Assembly: GCA_003575245.1 (NCBI GenBank)
Contig: NMQN01000401.1
Location: 1-5,149, forward strand
Length of the DNA: 5,149 nt
Direction of reading: 5' to 3'
Origin: Candidatus Atribacteria bacterium 1244-E10-H5-B2
GTDB taxonomy: Bacteria > Atribacterota > JS1 > SB-45 > 34-128
Shown here: one piece after another, positions 1-5,149 of the stretch
How the letters are laid out: every line of letters begins with the position of its first letter
How positions within the stretch are numbered: the first letter of the stretch is position 1
Translations under genes and position numbers: made by a program
The notes under the pieces: generated by a model
Told to the model about the DNA's origin: nothing
Seen by the model: the letters and a program-made list of their open reading frames with translations, nothing else
Databases searched by the model: none

Positions 1-129
1 AACAGTGGTCTTGGTTAAACCAGTCATCCGGGATAACCCTACCCGAGAGATGCCATCCTCTTTCAATAGAAGATGAAGCAATGTAATGGCATTTTTTATT
101 CGTGTATCTTCCGGTTTCAGAACTAACAT
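1..129 (-). CDS. ROK-family transcriptional repressor, N-terminal fragment (gene continues past the left edge)
   Basis: Forty-three codons are open from an ATG at 129 to the window edge. They contain a winged-helix DNA-binding segment of the NagC/XylR (ROK) type: residues 12-22 (KNAITLLHLLL) match the first helix, and residues 28-43 (SRVGLSRMTGLTKTTV) match the helix-turn-helix pattern 'SRxxLSxxTGLTKTTV' typical of ROK repressors. The start is supported by AAGGA six bases upstream and by a promoter and palindrome further up. ROK repressors usually bind DNA without sugar and are released by a sugar or sugar phosphate bound in the C-terminal kinase-like domain, which lies outside the window. 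Its place directly after galK on the same strand suggests that it controls this galactoside cluster and itself. The inducer cannot be told from what is visible. A MarR-like regulator with another C-terminus is the main alternative. Confidence 0.82.
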   Translation of the reverse strand, partial: MLVLKPEDTRIKNAITLLHLLLKEDGISRVGLSRMTGLTKTTV

Positions 130-135
130 AGAAGG

Positions 136-140
136 TCCTT
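136..140 (-). promoter_or_regulatory. Ribosome-binding site of the ROK repressor gene
   Basis: AAGGA on the minus strand ends six bases before the ATG at 129. It supports that start codon. Confidence 0.6.
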
Positions 141-145
141 AATTT

Positions 146-159
146 TAGTTAGTAAACTA
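146..159. promoter_or_regulatory. Short inverted repeat downstream of the ROK promoter, possible second operator half
   Basis: TAGTT-AGTA-AACTA is a perfect 5-bp inverted repeat with a 4-base centre. It lies in the leader of the ROK gene and shares three bases with the larger palindrome at 157-179. Short palindromes are common by chance in AT-rich DNA, so its role is uncertain; its position next to a stronger candidate operator is the only reason to list it. Confidence 0.3.
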
Positions 160-179
160 CACTTACTAAGTAAGTTTAG
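157..179. promoter_or_regulatory. 23-bp palindrome over the -10 box, likely ROK operator
   Basis: The two 10-base arms CTACACTTAC and GTAAGTTTAG flank a TAA centre and are complementary at 9 of 10 positions. The palindrome fully covers the predicted -10 hexamer (173-178) and extends over the expected transcription start near 166. A dimeric winged-helix repressor bound here would block RNA polymerase, so autoregulation by the ROK protein is the simplest reading. That the ROK protein binds here is inferred from symmetry and position only. Confidence 0.55.
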
Positions 180-201
180 CAAACCTCTATTCATTTGTCA
201 A
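173..201 (-). promoter_or_regulatory. Sigma-70-type promoter of the ROK repressor gene
   Basis: On the minus strand a perfect -35 hexamer TTGACA (201-196) is followed after exactly 17 bases by TAAACT (178-173), which matches the -10 consensus at 4 of 6 positions. The predicted start near 166 gives a leader of about 37 bases before the ATG at 129. The promoter lies in the 154-base gap after galK, so the repressor gene probably has its own promoter and need not depend on read-through from the galactose operon. Confidence 0.65.
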
Positions 202-283
202 TAACTCGAATTTCTTTTAAAGTTGCAAAACATCCGGGCGGAATACCTTCTTGTCCTTATACTATCAATTCTTTTGTCCTGTA
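191..283 (-). other. Short coding-like stretch after galK, possible gene remnant
   Basis: In the same frame as galK, after its stop and one further TAA, the DNA reads GIPPGCFATLKEIRVIDK (residues from about 246 down to 194) followed by TGA at 193-191. It looks like an ordinary protein C-terminus and is richer in G and C at its beginning than the surrounding gap. There is no good start codon (only ATT or a poor out-of-frame ATG), so it is not a convincing gene. Its last codons overlap the -35 box of the ROK promoter. It may be the tail of a lost gene or chance; I do not recognise a family. No terminator hairpin followed by a T-run is visible in this gap. Confidence 0.25.
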
Positions 284-1459
284 TTACCTTAACTCCAAAA
301 CTTTAGCTCCCTCAGTAGGTAAGGTTAGATATATATCCGGATTAATCCCAGTGATTTTTTTATATCCCTGCCTAATCGTCTTTTCAAAGGCATCAATGTA
401 CTCTCTTCTTAATAAGTTTACCGTACAACCTCCAAAGCCAGCACCGGTCATCCTGGCCCCCAAGACTCCTTCCTGTTTTAAAGCTAAATCCACCAGGAGG
501 TCTAATTCGGCACAACTTACCTCATAATCATTCTTAAGGCTCCTGTGTGATTCTACCATTAGCTTCCCAAAAGCAGAAAAATTTTCCTCTCTTAAAGCCT
601 GTACTCCAGCTTGAACCCGGTAGTTTTCTGAAATTACATGTCTGGCTCTGCGGGCAATAGTCTCTGGTAATTGTCTCTGATATTTTTTAAACTCCTCTAT
701 GGTAACATCTCGCAAAGCTCGTATTTCACTTGTTAATTTATGATTAAAAAATTCAACAGCTATTCTACACTCTTCTCTTCTTTTGTTATATTCAGAATTT
801 ACCAGGCTTCTTTGAATCTTGGAATTACAAATTACTATCTGGTAATTATGGCCTTTAAAAGGGATTGGTTCATAATTATTAGATCTGCAATCAATAAAAA
901 GGGCATGATTTTTTTGCCCCAAACAGGAGATATACTGGTCCATAATACCACAAGCAACCCCTACAAAATTATTCTCTGCTCTCCGACAGAGGTAGGCCAT
1001 TTCCAGCGGTTTAATGTCGGATGATTTTAATTTCGCCATAGTTAAGGCAGTAACAACTTCTAAAGCAGCAGATGAACTTAACCCCGCTTTCCGGGGAATA
1101 TTACTTCTAAAAATAAGGTTTGCTCCTTGCAAAACATATCCTGCTTTCTGTATTTCATCAACTACTCCCATCAGATAATTAGCCCAGGTATTTTTGCGAA
1201 GAGGAATTAATTTATCTAAAGAAAAAACGATTTCAGTATTGTAGCCAAAATCAAAGACTCTAACCTTTCGATCATTTCTTAATTGCCCCAACATAACTAT
1301 CTCTTTTTCGATAGCCATTGGTAAAACAAAGCCATCATTATAATCAGTATGTTCACCAATCAGGTTAGCCCTTCCCGGGGCAGAAAAGGCACCTTTGGTT
1401 AAACCAGTATCAGTAAATTTATTCTTAAATATCTTCCACAATTTATTCAAATCTTGCAT
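284..1459 (-). CDS. galK: Galactokinase
   Basis: Galactokinase phosphorylates alpha-D-galactose with ATP to galactose-1-phosphate, the first committed step of the Leloir pathway, in the cytoplasm. All three GHMP-kinase motifs are present in the 391-residue protein: the galactokinase signature GRANLIGEHTDYNDG at 29-43, the phosphate-binding GLSSSAALE at 126-134, and MTGAGFGGC at 337-345. GIMDQY at 171-176 carries the catalytic-base aspartate (D174), and R30 of the signature corresponds to the active-site arginine. Length is normal for the family (about 390). I chose the ATG at 1459 because AGAGGA stands eight bases or so upstream; a longer frame from a TTG at 1492 adds only 11 residues that the family does not need and has no good ribosome-binding site. 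It follows galT after 87 bases and is the last enzyme gene before the ROK regulator. Confidence 0.97.
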   Translation of the reverse strand: MQDLNKLWKIFKNKFTDTGLTKGAFSAPGRANLIGEHTDYNDGFVLPMAIEKEIVMLGQLRNDRKVRVFDFGYNTEIVFSLDKLIPLRKNTWANYLMGVVDEIQKAGYVLQGANLIFRSNIPRKAGLSSSAALEVVTALTMAKLKSSDIKPLEMAYLCRRAENNFVGVACGIMDQYISCLGQKNHALFIDCRSNNYEPIPFKGHNYQIVICNSKIQRSLVNSEYNKRREECRIAVEFFNHKLTSEIRALRDVTIEEFKKYQRQLPETIARRARHVISENYRVQAGVQALREENFSAFGKLMVESHRSLKNDYEVSCAELDLLVDLALKQEGVLGARMTGAGFGGCTVNLLRREYIDAFEKTIRQGYKKITGINPDIYLTLPTEGAKVLELR

Positions 1460-1466
1460 TGAAATT

Positions 1467-1472
1467 TCCTCT
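1467..1472 (-). promoter_or_regulatory. Ribosome-binding site deciding the galK start
   Basis: AGAGGA on the minus strand is separated by seven bases from the ATG at 1459. It favours this ATG over the in-frame TTG at 1492, which has only a weak purine stretch ahead of it. Confidence 0.65.
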
Positions 1473-1546
1473 TTATCTTGTTTTGTATTCAAATATTTCT
1501 ATAATTAATCTTTCAGATAACCTTGCTTTAACCTGTAAATTTTATA

Positions 1547-2530
1547 TTAAACCACTTCTTCAGGTGGCGTATTTCTTAACTCTTGAGCTTTTTCTTCAGG
1601 TAAACAATTATTAATAAAAGCTCCGGCCCCCAATTCACTTCCAGCTAAATATTTAAGTTTGTCTTTTGTGCGATAAGGGGGATAGAATTCAATATGAAAA
1701 TGAGAATATTCTTTTCCTGTCCCATCGGTAGGTTGTTGATGAATAGACATAATGTAAGGGAAGATAAAACCAAAAAGATTATCAAATTTCATTAATATCG
1801 TTTTTAAAATTGCTGCTAAATCAATTTCTTCTTTTTGGGAAAAATCATTAAAAGAAGGGAGATGTTTATTGGCATAGATGTGCACCTCATAACTGTAAGA
1901 AGCGTAAAAGGGAACAAAGGCAGTAAATGAATTATTGCTAATGATAATTCGTCTGCCATCTTTCTTCTCTTCTTCCAAGGTCTTGCAGAAGAGACATTCC
2001 CCTTCTTTTTCTAAATACTCTTTGCTGGAATTCAGTTCCTGTTCGATAACAGGCGGAATAAAAGGATAGGCATATATTTGACCGTGAGGGTGATGGAGAG
2101 TTACTCCTACTTCCTCTCCTTTGTTTTCAAAGATAAAGACATAATCTATATAATCTTTAGCTCCAAGCTCACGATAACGATCTCTCCATACTTTTACCAG
2201 CTTGATATAACGGTTCAAGGGTTTTTCTGAGATAATGCCACCGTGGTCAGAAGTAAATAGAACCACCTCACAAATTCCCTGAGCTTTACCATGTTTAAAA
2301 AATTTAGAGTCTTTTTCAATTGCTTCCGGTGAGTCTTGTTGCAAAGATGGAAATTTATTTTCAAAAACTACTATATCATAATTTTCGGTCGGTACTTCCG
2401 TAGACAAGCCTCCCTTTTTTGTAGAACATAGAGGGCAATAATCTTTCGGAGGTTTATAGGTCCTGTTCTGTCGATGAGTGGCTATTATTATCCATTGCCT
2501 CAGGATGGGATTCCATCTCAGCTCTAACAT
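1547..2530 (-). CDS. galT: Galactose-1-phosphate uridylyltransferase
   Basis: GalT transfers UMP from UDP-glucose to galactose-1-phosphate, giving UDP-galactose and glucose-1-phosphate, through a uridylylated histidine. The 327-residue protein has the two-domain HIT-superfamily layout. The catalytic motif HPHGQ is at 147-151, with H149 the nucleophile. By alignment from memory with E. coli GalT, C32, C35, H96 and H147 match the zinc ligands C52, C55, H115 and H164. The structural iron-site residues E182, H281 and H296 match E165, H264 and H279, but E. coli H298 falls on E281 (motif HFHIEFYPP). A second CxxC pair is at C179/C182. The length is a little below that of E. coli (about 348), because the N-terminus begins close to the RWNPI segment. 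The ATG at 2530 has AAGGAGG six bases upstream. The gene overlaps a small upstream gene by 77 bases in another frame, which suggests coupled translation. Confidence 0.96.
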   Translation of the reverse strand: MLELRWNPILRQWIIIATHRQNRTYKPPKDYCPLCSTKKGGLSTEVPTENYDIVVFENKFPSLQQDSPEAIEKDSKFFKHGKAQGICEVVLFTSDHGGIISEKPLNRYIKLVKVWRDRYRELGAKDYIDYVFIFENKGEEVGVTLHHPHGQIYAYPFIPPVIEQELNSSKEYLEKEGECLFCKTLEEEKKDGRRIIISNNSFTAFVPFYASYSYEVHIYANKHLPSFNDFSQKEEIDLAAILKTILMKFDNLFGFIFPYIMSIHQQPTDGTGKEYSHFHIEFYPPYRTKDKLKYLAGSELGAGAFINNCLPEEKAQELRNTPPEEVV

Positions 2531-2618
2531 CTCTGCCCTCCTTCTCTTCTTCGGTAAAAGTATAATAAATTAAATAACGTCCATCATCTTTTTTAATTCT
2601 TTTTTTATGTATTTGCAT
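2454..2618 (-). CDS. Small 54-residue protein overlapping galT, resembles the N-terminal extension of long GalT proteins
   Basis: An ATG at 2618 with a very strong ribosome-binding site (AAGGAAGGA, seven bases away) opens a 54-codon frame ending at TAA 2454-2456. The first half reads KKRIKKDDGRYLIYYTF, followed by an acidic TEEEKEGRD stretch; the second half (about residues 30-54) lies wholly inside galT in another frame. From memory, actinobacterial-type GalT proteins carry a fused N-terminal piece with the pattern 'ADGRELIYYD' just before the part matching this galT, so this small gene looks like that piece as a separate product, or like the 5' end of galT split by a frame change. The function of the extension is unknown to me. 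The galT ribosome-binding site is formed by the EEKEG codons of this gene, consistent with translational coupling. The C-terminal half may be non-functional overlap. The gene is clearly translatable, but its role is open. Confidence 0.6.
   Translation of the reverse strand: MQIHKKRIKKDDGRYLIYYTFTEEEKEGRDVRAEMESHPEAMDNNSHSSTEQDL
2537..2543 (-). promoter_or_regulatory. Ribosome-binding site of galT, inside the small upstream gene
   Basis: AAGGAGG on the minus strand ends six bases before the galT ATG at 2530. It lies within codons of the small overlapping frame, so ribosomes translating that frame would pass over it. Part of its strength could come from Glu/Lys codons alone, but its spacing is ideal. 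Confidence 0.7.
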
Positions 2619-2625
2619 AAAAATT

Positions 2626-2634
2626 TCCTTCCTT
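2626..2634 (-). promoter_or_regulatory. Ribosome-binding site of the small gene upstream of galT
   Basis: AAGGAAGGA on the minus strand is seven bases before the ATG at 2618. In a non-coding gap such a strong site is good evidence that the 54-codon frame is translated. Confidence 0.7.
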
Positions 2635-2715
2635 ATATCAATTCCATATTATTTTACACAAATTATTTTTAGTTATTATATTTTAAAAGTCCAGTAATTA
2701 ACTTTTTTATATCTT

Positions 2716-4854
2716 TCAATCGTTTCTCTTGTTTCGTTTTTCAAGAATAATTAATTTACTGTCAAAATCACCTTTTAAATTAATTTTCAATCCTATTTCC
2801 TTTAAAGCTTTACCGCTTAATATTATTTTTTTATTTTCATCTTGATACTCGTACAAAAAATCACTAATGAGCCCATTTAATTTTACCGGAGGTAATTTTT
2901 CTCCAAACTGCTGAGAATGTAGAAATACAAACAGAACCACTAAATTTTTATCCTTGTTTACATATTCAACCGCAACTAAATTTCCCTTCCAGGTTGGCAA
3001 TATACGGTATTGATCTCCGTGTTGAATTATTTCTCTTATTTTTTTATACTGACTAATTTTCTCTTTAGCTAATTTCATCTCGGTTTTAGACCAATCGTTT
3101 AAATTTCCACCAATGCCCATACTCCCCATCATAGCAACATTAAATCTGTATTCAAGACTTAGTTTCCTGTGATTTAACCAATGAGGCGAATCGGTTACCC
3201 ACGACATCATAATTTTTGGGGTATATGCATAAGAAAATCCTTCTTGAATCTTTAGGCGATCAAAGGCATCCGTATTATCACTTATCCAAACCTGGTCTGT
3301 CCTTTGTAAAATGCCCAAATCAACCCTTCCTCCCCCACCAGAACAAGATTCGAAAGTAACTTCAGAATGTTTTCTTCGTAATCTATCTAAAATCTGATAA
3401 AGGCCTTGAACATGGCGAACCCAAATCTCTTGTTGTTGGAATTTAGAGGCCTCAGGCCAGCCTGGTTCACTAAAAGGTCGGTTCATATCCCACTTAATAA
3501 ATTTTATATTATAATTATTTAATAATTTATTCATAAAATCATATATATATTCTACAACTTCTTTTTTGGCTAAATTTAATACAAGTTGGTTTCTTGATTC
3601 AGAGCGAGGACGATTTGGAAAATAATAAACCCAATCCGGATGTAGGTTATATAACTTACTATTCTTATTAACCATTTCTGGTTCAACCCAAAGACCAAAA
3701 TCCATTCCTAATTTATTCACATAAGAAATCAAGCTTGTTAAACTATGTGGAAATTTCTTTTTATTAACATACCAATCACCTAATCCGGCTGTATCGTCAT
3801 TCCTTTCTCCAAACCAGCCATCATCAAGCACAAATAATTCAATACCCAAGCTCGCCGCTTTTTCAGCTAATTCTTTTTGCCCCTCTTCGCTTACGTAAAA
3901 TTTGGTAGCTTCCCAAGAATTATAAAGAACGGGTCTTATTTTATGATTTAAATTTCTTGGTAAAATATAATCTAATTGGTAATGATGTAATTTACGACTG
4001 GCATCTCCAAATCCATTATCAGTATAACCAGCAACAAATTTAGGTGTAACAAAACACTCACCAGGTTTTAATTGCCATGAAAAATCAAAATCATTTATCC
4101 CTCCAGTAATTTGTAATCGACCGTAAGAATCTTTTTCAAAAACAATTTTCCAATTTCCGCTCCAACCTAAAATACCATAATACACCTTTCCAATGTCCTC
4201 ATCAGTTTGCCCATTATCCACAGCAAACCAAGGGTTAAACTGGTGACTCGTAATTCCTCGACGACTTTCCAATATCTTTTTGCCATAAGACAATTCTGCT
4301 CTCGACAGCTTGGTTTCGCTAGCCCAACGACCATATAAATAACTTAACCTATAATTTTGAATGTCTGGAAGATGCCATTGAGCAGATAATATTTGTTTAA
4401 TTTGAATTGATTGGCTACCTTCATTTTTTATATTGACCCAGCGCTCGATTAAATCATATTCCTCGATTAACCGATAATTTAACTCAACTTCTAAATTATA
4501 TGCTAAATCAATAAGATAAATAATAAGTATTTTACACTTGTCACTATCGATTAACTTAAAAGTTTTATATTTTAAAATTAAGTCTCGCACTTGGTCTTCA
4601 TAAATAACTTTTAATCCGGGTTCTTTATAACGAATTCCACCCCAAGGAGAAAATTCTTCTTTGATTATCTGTTCGAAATTACCAAAGGAAAATTCTTGTT
4701 TTAGAAGTACCCCAGGATAATCATCAATGTATGGTAATTTTTCTCCCCAATAAAGATGTTGCAAATTTTTATCTTCATCTACTCCTATTACATAAGCTGT
4801 ATTTTTAGTTTCTAAAAACCATTTTTTTTCATCATTTAATATTTTAATAGACAA
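2716..4854 (-). CDS. Alpha-galactosidase, glycoside hydrolase family 36
   Basis: This enzyme cleaves terminal alpha-galactosyl residues from sugars such as melibiose and raffinose with retention of configuration. Numbered from the chosen start (712 residues), it has an N-terminal beta-sandwich domain (to about 300), a TIM barrel and a C-terminal beta domain. Family motifs are clear: LDDGWFGERNDD from 343, WVEPEMVN from 389, KWDMNR with nucleophile D456, SCSGGGGR from 503, and SDNTDAFDR with acid/base D526. Length fits the bacterial group of Geobacillus AgaA (about 729). No signal peptide is seen, so it should be cytoplasmic. I chose the TTG at 4854: it follows GGAGCGAGG and gives an N-terminus SIKILNDEKKWFLETKNTAYVI of the family type. 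A longer TTG start at 4917 would add 21 residues, overlap the upstream gene and lack a ribosome-binding site. The gene lies 22 bases after the beta-galactosidase stop. By eye it is slightly more AT-rich than galK and galT. Confidence 0.94.
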   Translation of the reverse strand: MSIKILNDEKKWFLETKNTAYVIGVDEDKNLQHLYWGEKLPYIDDYPGVLLKQEFSFGNFEQIIKEEFSPWGGIRYKEPGLKVIYEDQVRDLILKYKTFKLIDSDKCKILIIYLIDLAYNLEVELNYRLIEEYDLIERWVNIKNEGSQSIQIKQILSAQWHLPDIQNYRLSYLYGRWASETKLSRAELSYGKKILESRRGITSHQFNPWFAVDNGQTDEDIGKVYYGILGWSGNWKIVFEKDSYGRLQITGGINDFDFSWQLKPGECFVTPKFVAGYTDNGFGDASRKLHHYQLDYILPRNLNHKIRPVLYNSWEATKFYVSEEGQKELAEKAASLGIELFVLDDGWFGERNDDTAGLGDWYVNKKKFPHSLTSLISYVNKLGMDFGLWVEPEMVNKNSKLYNLHPDWVYYFPNRPRSESRNQLVLNLAKKEVVEYIYDFMNKLLNNYNIKFIKWDMNRPFSEPGWPEASKFQQQEIWVRHVQGLYQILDRLRRKHSEVTFESCSGGGGRVDLGILQRTDQVWISDNTDAFDRLKIQEGFSYAYTPKIMMSWVTDSPHWLNHRKLSLEYRFNVAMMGSMGIGGNLNDWSKTEMKLAKEKISQYKKIREIIQHGDQYRILPTWKGNLVAVEYVNKDKNLVVLFVFLHSQQFGEKLPPVKLNGLISDFLYEYQDENKKIILSGKALKEIGLKINLKGDFDSKLIILEKRNKRND

Positions 4855-4857
4855 TTT

Positions 4858-4866
4858 CCTCGCTCC
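4858..4866 (-). promoter_or_regulatory. Ribosome-binding site deciding the alpha-galactosidase TTG start
   Basis: GGAGCGAGG on the minus strand, three bases before TTG 4854, offers GGAG at eight bases spacing. The site falls in the 22-base gap after the preceding stop codon, the place expected for a closely packed operon, and supports TTG 4854 over TTG 4917. Confidence 0.6.
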
Positions 4867-4876
4867 ATCTTCTATG

Positions 4877-5149
4877 CTATAGATTTTTGACTGGCACAGC
4901 TTCTTCTTGCATAACAATAATGTTAATTATAATCTCAGCAGGTGGCAATTCATTAACATAAGCCTTTAAACCTATTTTCCCGGGTTCACGACCTGCCTGA
5001 ATAAATATCGCTCCCTTCCCCGCTTCCAGGCTAAAAGGATTTTCACCAATTAACTTACCAGGGCCTGCCATTTCAAAAAAAACAGGATGATGAGACAAAT
5101 GTAATATTTGCCTATTTTTATCTTGTAATTCAATTACAACTCTTACATA
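4877..5149 (-). CDS. Probable beta-galactosidase (GH2), C-terminal fragment (gene begins beyond the right edge)
   Basis: The frame is open from the window edge for 90 codons to TAG at 4877-4879. The fragment is an Ig-like beta-sandwich: VRVVIELQDKNRQILHL, then PVFFEMAGPGKLIGENPF, then GKGAIFIQAGREPGKIGLKA. The pattern 'D..G...L....V.FEV.GPG.LIGEN.F.L..G.GAI.V.....PG.I.L.A' is typical of the last domain of many family 2 beta-galactosidases. This domain is accessory, and the catalytic barrel is not in the window, so the substrate is inferred partly from context: an alpha-galactosidase, galT and galK follow directly. Other GH2 enzymes (beta-mannosidase, beta-glucuronidase) use similar end domains. 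The last residues (IIVMQEEAVPVKNL) form a short tail. Only 22 bases separate its stop from the next start, so the two are very probably co-transcribed. Confidence 0.7.
   Translation of the reverse strand, partial: YVRVVIELQDKNRQILHLSHHPVFFEMAGPGKLIGENPFSLEAGKGAIFIQAGREPGKIGLKAYVNELPPAEIIINIIVMQEEAVPVKNL

Noticed and set aside
132..140. AAGGTCCTT palindrome before the ROK start
   Set aside because: It overlaps the ribosome-binding site and is too short to suggest more than chance symmetry.
232..245. GC-rich TCCG-CC-CGGA after galK as a terminator
   Set aside because: The stem is only four pairs with a two-base loop and no T-run follows in the transcription direction.
195..527. Plus-strand open frame of 110 codons
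   Set aside because: It lies antisense to the end of galK and the adjoining gap, has no ribosome-binding site or recognisable motif, and the galK frame explains the sequence.
740..1024. Plus-strand open frame of 94 codons inside galK
   Set aside because: It is fully antisense to conserved galactokinase coding sequence and shows no family features of its own.
11..1408. Exact 14-base repeat TTGGTTAAACCAGT at 11-24 and 1395-1408
   Set aside because: Both copies encode the pentapeptide TGLTK, one in the ROK helix-turn-helix and one near the GalK N-terminus, in unrelated proteins. Chance plus shared codon use is the simplest explanation.
2656..2680. TATAAT (minus strand, 2680-2675) and TTGTGT (2661-2656) as possible internal promoters before the small gene and galT
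   Set aside because: TATAAT has no acceptable -35 at 15-18 bases, and pairing TTGTGT with TATAAG at 2637-2632 would start the transcript within or after the ribosome-binding site. The gap is so AT-rich that such hexamers are expected by chance.
3515..3555. Very AT-rich run with an ATATATATAT stretch
   Set aside because: It is in-frame coding sequence of the alpha-galactosidase just downstream of the nucleophile motif and needs no other explanation.

Overview
The window holds most of a galactoside-utilisation gene cluster. All genes lie on the minus strand, so transcription runs from the right edge to the left. In order of transcription it contains: the C-terminal end of a probable family 2 beta-galactosidase (cut by the right edge), a complete GH36 alpha-galactosidase, a 54-codon small gene overlapping galT, galT (galactose-1-phosphate uridylyltransferase), galK (galactokinase), and the first 43 codons of a ROK-family transcriptional repressor (cut by the left edge).

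The genes fit one job. The two glycosidases lack any visible secretion signal (for the beta-galactosidase only the C-terminus can be seen) and would release galactose from alpha- and beta-galactosides inside the cell. GalK phosphorylates the galactose, and GalT exchanges galactose-1-phosphate with UDP-glucose (Leloir pathway). UDP-galactose 4-epimerase, mutarotase and a transporter are not in the window. The alpha-gal - galT - galK order is, as I recall it, also found in Thermotoga maritima. The DNA is AT-rich (by eye mid-30s % GC). Ribosome-binding sites are strong and purine-rich, TTG is used as a start, and the proteins are rich in Lys, Glu and Ile. This suggests an anaerobic, possibly thermophilic bacterium of the Clostridia/Halanaerobiales, Thermotogota, Dictyoglomota or Atribacterota type; the exact lineage cannot be fixed from this sequence.

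Region by region: 1-129 is the ROK repressor N-terminus with its winged-helix DNA-binding segment. 130-283 is an intergenic region with a good sigma-70-type promoter (TTGACA, 17 nt, TAAACT) whose -10 box lies inside a near-perfect 23-bp palindrome, a likely operator. The same region carries a short galK-frame stretch that reads like a protein C-terminus. 284-1459 is galK, 1547-2530 galT, and 2454-2618 the small overlapping gene. 2619-2715 is an AT-rich gap in which I see no convincing signal. 2716-4854 is the alpha-galactosidase and 4877-5149 the beta-galactosidase end. I see no RNA genes, mobile elements or CRISPR.

The two points most worth attention are the small gene in front of galT, which resembles the N-terminal extension fused to GalT in some other bacteria, and the promoter/operator architecture of the ROK gene. 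Overall this is a recognisable catabolic cluster rather than a new kind of system.
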